From positions 24,826,992 through 24,890,991 of the forward strand of contig OZ020625.1 in NCBI GenBank assembly GCA_963971575.1: a stretch of DNA of 64,000 nucleotides, written 5' to 3'. This DNA is from Liopterus haemorrhoidalis. Lineage: Eukaryota; Arthropoda; Insecta; Coleoptera; Dytiscidae. Under the pieces are notes generated by a model. It did not search any database. It saw nothing but the letters and a program-made list of their open reading frames with translations, and was not told the origin of the DNA. Positions 9,389 through 20,500 of the stretch are shown in pieces (position 1 is the stretch's first letter; every line of letters starts with the position of its first letter). Position numbers and translations under genes: made by a program.

Positions 9389-12300
9389 TTAGTTGATATT
9401 ATTTGGTCCTTTTTGCTTAATGCATTTTAGTAAAGTGAACCAGGAGAAAGACAGACGCATCGCCTAAAATAATAAATAGTGTAAATCAGGAGCAAAAGAC
9501 ATATAAGCATTATAAGAGCCAATGATGATGTTGGATAGATAAATGATCCCATGTCATATTAAATACGTTTTCACACTTTCCTTAATTAATACTTACTGTG
9601 ATGAAGTTTGGTAGATTTATAGTCATTATACGATAAAGAACAGTAAAATGAATTTCCCTCTGAGCACGAATTGTCATCAGTATTAGTGTTTTTCGTAGTC
9701 GTGTGTACTTATTGACCCACCATGGTAACTTGTAAATTACATCAGCAATACTGATCAACTGCAACAAAAAAAAAATTTACAATCGAGTAACATCTGGGGT
9801 GTTCCGCAAGGAAAAAGCCTCGGACCGCTACTTTTTCTCATTTACCATATATAAATGAATGTTAAGAATATATCAATATCTTCTAAGACAGTGTCATTCA
9901 ACCTTTTTGCCCCCGCGGACCGGTGAAAATAGGATAAATATTTCGCGGACCGGCTGAAGCTGACCGGCTGACCGGTATTTTATTATGATATAGGTATATG
10001 TTATACAGTTACATAATTATAATTTTTAGTGCGACATCTGCCACTGCTTCTTTGTTAGAAAATTTGATATACGTGGCTGCAGAGTTATTTCTGAGAGACG
10101 AAGCGCTGCATTAACATCCAGGATGATTATAAATATTTTACGGTGTTTCGCGCTGAACTATGCAAAATATTTATGAAATGTTATGATCAAAAGTACGTAT
10201 CTAGTAGGGATTGTATACCGGTTTACCGGTTTACCGGTAAACCGGTAAATTGACAAAAAAACGTTCGGTAAATTTACCGGTAAATTACAAAAATTTACCG
10301 GTAGTAAAAAAAGGTGTAAAATATACCTAATTATTAATTTTATGGTAGATATTTGTTGTGTAATTTTAAATTAAACTATTTTGGGCTTAAGAGCCGCTGT
10401 AAATCGTACAGAAACCGCCAGTTAGCATATGAATGTGAATTGTGTTCTGCAGTCTGCACGCTGCAGTTTTTTGTGATTTTTAAAAGTTTAAAATCGTTAC
10501 AATCAACTTTTTTCTTTAAGCCGACCTTAATATAATAATATATTAATAAAGCCGACCTTAATATATAAGGGGCAAGTATTGTAATCGCGAAAATTTTCGA
10601 TGTCGAGATTTTGACTGATGACCACGTTTCATGGTCCAGGGAATCCAAAAAACCTATTTTCGAAGTGCCGTCCGTATGTGTGTGTGTCTGTGTGTATACA
10701 CGATAACTCAAAAACGGTATAACACAAAGAGCTAGTTCTGGTACTAAAAAAATCTCCTAATAATTGGGAAGGACCCTATTGTTTTTTATTAAAATCCGAA
10801 ACCGGAAACGGAAGTTATTAAACTTTGAAATTAAAAAAATTCGTAACTAGTAAACCAAGCCTTGGACAAAAATTTGTATAGAACATAATTTGATGTATTT
10901 TTGAAGATTTACCTAAATCTACTTTTAATTTTTATTTTTATTTTTTTATTATTATTTTTTTTTTATGGGAGTGCAAGTCTAGCGGATGTCTCCCTTCGCC
11001 ACTGGTTTAATATTGAAAAATAATAAAATGTAAAAATTTCACGTATTTTTTAAATTAATAGCAATTTTGAATACACCACATTATGACAGGACACTAAACT
11101 AATGCAATATTATTGTAAAATAACATTAAAATTTGAACCTTAAATAAATCTTTTACTTCTAACAACTGTTTAAAATAATAAAATAAAAATATTTAATACA
11201 AGATTCTTATATTATGCCTTAAGATTGTGCAAAATACATATTGGTAATCAATAAAATGGTATTAGGTAATAGGTACTATATATTATTTTTGTTATATTTT
11301 TATTTTTCTGTATTATTTTAATTCTGTTTCTAAAAGTTATTATAGTTTGTTTAACTTAAAAAATATGAAATGGAAATCAAAATGACTCATATTTTTATCA
11401 CCTTAATTTTATTATGCAAGAAAAAAAAAATCGGTAAATTACCGGTAAACCGGTAATTTAATTTTCATTTACCGACTTACCGGTAAATGAAAAAGTCGGT
11501 AAATTTACAATCCCTAGTATCTAGTTATAAAATAAAAAATTACCTGTGTTTCAAATAATGTTCCCAGAAGACAATAAACGAAAAGTTCATATGGGTATCC
11601 AATTAACTGTATAAAAATATAACATACTCTTGAGAAGTTGATGGACCTAAAATATAAATACAGCAGTGTACAGTAGTGTATACTTACCAGTGGCTTAATG
11701 CCTCATTTTCATGGTAGTGTCAAAGGCGTGACAGGGGTGAGAGGCGTGGTGTTATATTTACAAGTTCGAATTTCATGGTGGGGTTGGAGGCGTGATAAGG
11801 GCGAGTTTTCGGTTTTGACATTTGTATATAACCCAAATTTAACCTAAAAGTTTATACAAGTGTTTGGAGTAAACGGTTATTCAATTTCATTAAATATGTC
11901 GTCAAATCGAAGGAGACGTCTAGCTCTTTTTTATGCATATTTAGACTTGATGCGATATGAAGAAAAGCAATGGTGGGTACGCCCCATATGTACGCACCAG
12001 ATGGTGAAAACAGACGGCAACAGGGTGATTATTTTAACTTGTTGCAAGAAATGAGGCTAACAGACACAGAGAGTTATTTCAATTACATGAGAATGACACC
12101 AACCAATTTTGATGAACTTCTGAGTATTGTTGGACCATTATTATGTAAGCAGAAGGTAATCAGAGAACCTATTGATCCTGGGCAAAGGCTTGCTTTGACT
12201 TTACGGTAATACCCACTTAATTGGGGTATACCATTGTACTTGGGGTATATCACCAGTATACCCACTATATGACACTTCTGCAGTCCAGATGTTGAAACCG

Positions 12301-15300
12301 AATCCATAATAATAAACTTTATGACTACCGAAAGTCGCTATTTCGCTACATCAATTTACGTTTTTTAATTTTTTTTTTATGAAATTAATATAAGTGTCTC
12401 GCTAAAGCTCTCACCATTCCGAAAAAATATATCTGTTTCTATGGTTTCGAAGGTGCGGCCGGCGCTAGAGTTGAAATTTCTGAACTTGCGACACCGCGCT
12501 TGTAACACCGCGCCTACGATACCATGGTACGGGTTTTTTCAAAATAAAGCGATCCTATTGGTTGCATTTTTTGTTCCACACTTCCAACACCCACATGAAA
12601 ATGAGGCATAAAAAGAAAAATCTTAAATTAATTAAAAAAACAATTGTACCTGTGCGAATTTAACAAAATGTAGATATAATATATAAAAAGATAGCGCATA
12701 TTCGTTTAAAAATTCACGGCAAGCCAATGATATTTATATTTGTATTTTATATTATAACTATTTTTATTATGTCTATTTTATATTTGCTATCAAATGTTAA
12801 ACAAATTTTAATTCATGTGTATTTACTCGTTTCAAGTTTGCATTAAGGGTCCTCACAACACTGGAGCACCTCGGGCCTCGGAAAGGGTAATCAGGGACGC
12901 CGAAAGAGGGCTCGGGCCACAGTAATACAAAAACTCGGACCCAGAAATGTAAACAATGTAAACCAAGTAGAATTGTACTTTATTTTTTCTGTAAAAGATA
13001 TGTTTACGTAACGTGCTCATTTTCCACGCGGAAGCTACCGATAGAAATGCCACAAATTGGCCCAAATACTGATAACTGATGACAGCTAACTACATAAACA
13101 AAGTGTGCAGTTAAATTAGATCTGGCCCGGACCTATTATTTCAATTATTATTACGTGAACTATGACGGATGATCGTTTATCCGGTCTGAGTATGTTGTAC
13201 AAGTGTACACAGGGAAGAAACACTAATAATAGAGTAGATTTTATAGAAAAAGTCATTAATGCCAATTTGTTAATGATCACAGACATCTTCAATTTCAATT
13301 TAAATGGTGTTCTGTATTTATGAAAGGTTATTTAATAAATTACTATATATTTTCAAAATTCACCCTCATTCACCCCCTCCACCCCTTGAAAGAAAATTTT
13401 CGGGCGCCCATGTATAACTTACTTGTCATAGACGGCGGTATAAAATCCAAAACTAACTGCTAATACTCCACAGAAGAAATTAGAGATAAAGAGTCGTGAA
13501 AATATTTTACTCATCTCCTGGGCCAACCTAAAAATGAGACGGAAATTCATAGTTTAGTGAAGTGTTTCTTAAAGTACCCGATGCCATCCCTATTCGCGAC
13601 TGAAACTAACGTTGGCGGCGCTGCGTACAACAGCTTATGGCGCACGAGAAGCGTATATGTCAGAAGTTTTTTCTTAATATTTATCTGTTCAGACAATATT
13701 TCGGCAAAAAAGCACTGTATTTAAGTCACTATATTTTAAAATACTTCTTAATTCGCATAAACTGCAGCACAACTCGCAACAAATATTATCCAAATATACG
13801 CTTCTGTTTAATTTAGCTACTCACCACCAGACGTCTCACTGTTATTTGCAGTCGCGAATAGGACCTCGATACTATTGCTGTATGGTGCACAAAACGGCTT
13901 CTCCCTCCCAATATATCCAAATGCTAAATGATTCATTTGAAGCACAAAGTAAATAAATTCACTGAGTAATTCACCACGTCGCTCAATAAGTCTCCAGTCT
14001 AACTAAGACAAAACATTTTTATTTTTAGATATTCGACTTTGTTCATCAACATACTCACCTTCAAGAGTGATACATTCATTCCAACGCTCCTCTAACTTTT
14101 CGATGCCTCCTTTGTAGAACGATTTGTCTTTGCCCTCAAAATAGGCATCGGTTTCGGCAATCACTTCTTCATTTGAGTCAAATTTCTTTCCCTGGAGCAT
14201 CTTTTTGAGGTCTGCAAAAAGCCAGTAGTCGCTGGGGGGCAGATCTGGAGAGTACGGTGGGTGAGGCAGCAATTCGAAGCGTAATTCATTCAATTTAACC
14301 ATCGTTTTCATCGACTTGTGACACGGGGCGTTGTCTTGGTGAATGAGAACTGTTTTCTTTTGCATGTGAAGCCGTTTTTTCTTGATTAGTACACTCAATC
14401 GATCCAATAATGCCATGTAGTATTCGCTATTGATAGTTTTACCTTTGTCAAGATAGTCGATAAACAAAATACCATGCGCGTCTCAAAATACGGATGTCAT
14501 AACCTTGCCAGCTGACTTTTGAGTTTTTGGTCGCTTTGGACGACTTTGACCGACTGCTGTCCACTCAGCTGACGATCTTTGTGATTCAGGTGTGTAGTAG
14601 TGGATCCATTTTTCATCCATTGTCACATACCGACGCAACATTTTTTTTTATCTCGCTTGAACAGCTCCAAACAGCGCTCTGAATCGTCGACGCGTTGTTG
14701 GTCCGGTGTAAGCGAACGCGGCACCCACTTCGAAAGCAATTTACGCATACTCAAATTTTCGTGTAAAATTGTAAACACACTATCTTCTGATATCTTTAAG
14801 GTATCAACTATCTCACGCAACTTCACTTTACGGTCTTTCAAAACTATTTTGTCTACTTTTTTTTATGTTTTCCGGAACAACTACCGATTTTGGGCGACCA
14901 GAGCGTTCAGCATCATCGGTGTTTGTACGACCGCGTTTAAATTCAGCATACCAATCAGTATTAGTTGATTTGCCTGGTGCAGAGTCTCTATAACGCTTAT
15001 GAAAAAAATTGAAAAATTTTCAAATTTTTCCCTAATAGTTTTAGGTCATTACGGACCAAACATTATTTTTTTCTAGACAAAATAAGATGTGAGAATTCCA
15101 AAAATTTAAACCTCAAGTCCCTATCTCTTACCTTTTTTGAGATAAGATTTTTTTTAAATTCCATTAAAATCAAAATTTTCCCTAATAGTTTTAGGTCATT
15201 ACGGACCAAACATTAATTTTTTCTAGACAAAACAAGGTGTGAGAATTCCAAAAATTCAAACCTCAAGTCTCTATTTCTTACCTTTTATGAGATATGAATT

Positions 15301-17499
15301 TTTTAAAATTAAAAAAAAAAATCAAAATTTCCTTAATAGTTTTAGGTCATTACGGACCAAACATTATATTTTTCTAGACAAAACAAGGTGTGAGAATTCC
15401 AAAAATTCAAACCTCAAGTCTCTATTTCTTACCTTTTTTGAGATATGAATTTATAAAATTACAAAAAGTTTCAAAATTTTCCCTAATAGTTTTAGGTCAT
15501 TACGGACCAAGCATTTAATTTTTCTAGACAAAACAAGGTGTGAGAATTCCAAAAATTCAAACCTCAAGTCTCTATTTCTTACCTTTTTTGAGATATGAAT
15601 TTTTAAAATTACAAAAAAATCAAAATTTTCAATAGTTTTAGGTCATTACGGACCAAACATAAATTTTTTCTAAACAAAACAAAGTGTGAGAATTCCAAAA
15701 ATTCAAACCTCAAATCTCTATGTTTTACCTTTTTTGAGATATGAATTTTTAAAATTACAAAAAAATCAAAATTTTCAATAGTTTTAGGTCATTACGGACC
15801 AAATATACAGAAAAAACATCGTAAAACAAAATTTTTAAAAGATTTAAACCTTAGGTTCTATTTCTTACCATTTTTGAGATATGTAGTTTTTGATTTAATA
15901 CCCAAATTTCCAAAAATAACTACACTTTCACGAGACCCAATATATTCAATGTTAAAATACGTTAAAAAAATAACTTAGAATTTATAAGAAAGACATTTGA
16001 ATGTTATCTCGATGTTTTGTTAACTACAAATGAATTAGTATGGGATTAAAAAAATAATTAATCCCCTTAAATAAGTTGATAAGGAAATTTTATTTTTATC
16101 TCATTAGCAGGAATTACGTAAACATTTATGCGACGAAATCTGTTTATCTGAAAAAATATATAAACTGTGAATTTTCATAGTTTCATACAGGATTTCGTAG
16201 GCAGGGCTGATATTAAAAATATTTGAGAAGATAACATTCAAAATATGATTTATCACAGTAATACAGTTTTGAAATTATTGTATAAAACATTACAAACCTT
16301 TTGGAATTAGGTTCCAAACCAAGTTTGGAACCTAATTTTACGACCTACTTATTTTTAAAGTCCCAAACAATTAATTCAAATATGTTATTAAAATTTTAAA
16401 GCGCTAAATTACGTAAAATCGATATTTAAATTTGACAAAAATCACGTTTTGCATGAACTAAGTGGACAAATAATGGCTTAAATTGACAATATAAGGATTA
16501 AATTTGATTTGAATGTTTATTATAATGTGTATATGTTTATGTCTGTTAATATGGATCTTACTAGCATTAGCTAAATAAATAAACTGTTATTATTATTATT
16601 AGTATTAACAAACATAGGATTACATTATTTTATTTATTCTTTTTTTAATATTATTATGTATTTATCATTTTTTTAAATATGGAAATGCCAACTTTAATTT
16701 TTCAAACAATCATATCTCATAAACGGTAAGAGATAGAGACCTGCGGTTTGAATATTTGAAATCCTCAGACTTTAAATAATTTAGAAAAAAATTGAGGATT
16801 TAGTGGCTAGTACACAACTTTATTAATAGGCCATCAAATAAAATTGTCGAAAAGTACCAAAAATTGAAAATTAAAAAATTGATGTGAAGTGTGAATTTTC
16901 ACAACATTTCAGGGTTTCACAGGTATTGTAAGTGAATGATGATTATTTGGGATGCCAAAATAAATTTTATGTTAAAATATTTTTTTTTGTTAATTTTAAT
17001 TCGAATGGCTAATACCATTATTTAGGTTTCTAAATATGTGCAGTATTTTTTTTTTTATATAGCAAGGTTCATTAAGATTTTGAAAATTGCATAAACCCAG
17101 CCTGTCTCAATTTTTTCATACTTATAACGTTTCCATGGTCATGATAAATAATATCTCTGTTAGAAAATATTAGGCCAAGTTATTTCTACTCTGCTGCTAG
17201 AATGTATTTTATACAAGTACTTTATGATGGCGGTCGGTCCTGTGGTGGCCACAGCTGACTTTTTTCCCATCAAAAAACAATATTTAATCAATACACGAAA
17301 TTCTTTTTTATCCATTATTTTGAAAATTACAAAACTGGAGTCACTAAAACCACTGTAACCTCTTAACTAATTGTCAGAATGTCATGAAATTTTCACACGT
17401 ATCGTTTGAAGGTTGGTACTATCCAGAAATCATATGGGTCTGTCAACAGTATTGCCATATATATGTCAGACCGGAGAATTATTGAGTGAAGTGTTGTAA

Positions 17500-17530
<31 letters not shown>

Positions 17531-20500
17531 GATATATATATTTTTAAATTTAGCAAATAATCCTTCAAGATCGGATATTATAATAAGAAATAATATAAAT
17601 TGTCGTTGGCTACTGTCTCTTTTGAGCGGCAATACGCCGCTTTATGCTCTTAATACACAAAAAGCTATTTCGCAGCCAAAATGAGAGAAAAAAAAAAATA
17701 TATAAAGGGTGTTTTTTTTTAGAGGTATAGAACTTTAAATTGCAATAAAACAACGATGGATTATTCGATTGACATGAATTTTTTTTTATTCGAAAGATAA
17801 TCTTGTGGCATTACATTTTAAATATGATTTCTGGCATATGACCGCCACGGCTGGCTCGGATGTAGTCCAATCTGGACGTCCAATTTTCGATGACTTTTTC
17901 CAACATTTGTGGCCGTATATCGGCAATAACACGGCGAATGTTGTCTTCCAAATGGTCAAGCGTTTGTGGCTTATCCGCATAGACCAATGACTTTACATAG
18001 CCCCACAGAAAGTAGTCCAGCGGTGTTAAATCACAAGATCTTGGAGGCCAATTCACAGGTCCAAAACGTGAAATTAGGCGGTCACCAAACGTGTCTTTCA
18101 ATAAATCGATTGTGGCACGAGCTGTGTGACATGTTGCGCCGTCTTGTTGGAACCACAGCTCCTGGACATCATGGCTGTTCAATTCAGGAATGAAAAAGTT
18201 AGTAATCATGGCTCTATACCGATCACCATTGACTGTAACGTTCTGGCCATCATCGTTTTTGAAGAAGTACGGACCAATGATTCCACCAGCCCATAAAGCG
18301 CACCAAACAGTCAGTTTTTCTGGATGTAACGGTGTTTTGACATACACTTGAGGATTAGCTTCACTCCAAATGCGGCAGTTTTGTTTGTTGACGTAGCCAT
18401 TCAACCAGAAGTGCGCTTCATCGCTAAACAAAATTCGCTTATGAAAATCGGGAACAACGGCAATCTCATTTTGGGCCCATTCGACGAATCTACGCCTTGC
18501 TTGATGATCGTTTGGCTTCAATTCTTGCACGAGTTGGATTTTGTAAGCACGCAAACCAAGATCCTTCCGCAAAATCTTCCATAAAGTGGATGGACACAGA
18601 TCCAATTCCTGTGCTCGATGGCGGATGGACTCATTCGGGTCTTCCTCAATGCTACGCTCTACAGTACCAATAGCTTCTTCTGTACGCACCGTACGGCGTC
18701 TCTGGGGATGCGAGTTATCAATAAGAGTAAACGTGGTGCGAAAACGTTCCATGGTTAATCGAATTAACTGCTCTGATGGATGATTTTGTCGACGATAAAA
18801 TGGACGTAGTGCGCGATACGTATTCCGCACAGAACCATTATTTTCGAAATAAAATTGCACTATTTGCAAGCGTTGTTCAGGCGTGAGTCTATTCATGATG
18901 AATTGCCAAACCAAACTGAGAATAAATCACTTGACAGCTGTTAAATCGGTCGCCATCTTGAACAGTAATGCCAACTTAAAGTTCTATACCTCTAAAAAAC
19001 ACCCGTTATATATTACTATAAAAATACTGTGTATAATCCTTGCCTATGTACTAAAACTAAATAGAATTTTGTACTAAAATATGTGTTCACAGTTCACATT
19101 AACATTCTAGTGCACGGTATTAGCAACTCGTACGAGTTAATGGCACCGTTTTGTCCTTTTACTTTAGGATCTATTAGCGCGCTAGTAATACTCCTTACAA
19201 CTCTAATGAGAAAATGTATCTTACTTGATCAAGCTGTTGTGATATGAAATACATTTTCCTAAATATTTGAGGCAAATATCTTCCCTCCTCATAAGTTCAT
19301 GTTCGGTTTCTTCGTCCTTACCTAACAAGGGTGTGTTAGCAATTCTTGATTTAAGGACAGTCAAGTGTACAATCAGTTCTATCACGAATGATATTATAAA
19401 ACTATCATAGATGGCGTAAATTATAACTGATATGTACACAATTATAATTTCTAGGCTGAAATAATAAATACATATATTTTTACTCATTCTTATGTCAACA
19501 AAACTCTAGCCGGCTTTACATTAGGACAGTGAACGGGATAGCTACTAGGCCTAGTACAAGGGCTACCTTTTAAGTCTTTACAAAAAATAAGAAAGAAACA
19601 TTTTTTTAACTGTTTTATTGTTTGCAAAATATTCGCCTTTAAGATTTATACACTTTTGCATTCGTTCAAACCAATTCTCAAAACATTTTTTTCACTCTGA
19701 AGTTGGTATCTCAAAAAAATGGTTTTCGAAGGCTTCAACAGCTTCTTGAGGTGATGAAAATCGCTGTCCACGCATTTTTTGTTTGACATTGGGGAATAAC
19801 AAAAAGTCGTTGGGGATAAATCAGGTGAATACGGGCAATGAGACATTAATTCGATGTTTTTCTTTTTCAAATAATCAAATGTTTGACGTGCTGAGTGGAA
19901 GATTGCCTTGTCATAATGAAGTATGATGCGACGTTTTTGGTTGGTTTTCTTGATTTTGTCGATGACTTCTGGCAAACGACGATTGCTACTTGCATAGTGT
20001 TCGATAAGACTTCAGTATTTGGTAAATATTCAGTAATCTTTAACTTAAGGCAGCACTCAAGTTTCAGGTCAGTAAGATTACTTCTTAACTGACTATTAAT
20101 TTCATATGTCAAAAGACTTGCTCACAGTAATATGTGGATCCGAAAATTGTCAGTAGTCAAAAAGCATAATTTTTTAAATGATTGAACGATTCTGGAAGAC
20201 GATTCAAAGTTTCGAAAACAACTTTACCTAAATCTTGAAGATTGCGAATTTCGGTCCACTTAAGCTGGATAAAATGAACTTTTCACTTTCTAAACTTTCC
20301 AGTTCAGAATTAAGTTTTAAGAATATATTATTCCATAAATCTTTGGAATTCAAATCCAATAATTAAAGTTCAAATTGTACCTGATTAATCAATGGGAATG
20401 GTGATAAATGTAATTGCTGCATATCTGCTTCAATTGGTTTTGTCAAAAGAGCTAGTGTAGCTTTATATTTTCTAAACTCTTTAAATCTTTCTCCAAAAGC

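Noticed and set aside
15239..15448. 69-codon frame in the satellite
   Set aside because: It spans satellite units and repeats only because the unit length is a multiple of three.
15010..15830. CRISPR array
   Set aside because: A regular period is present, but the units are contiguous 150-bp repeats without unique spacers and the DNA is insect nuclear.
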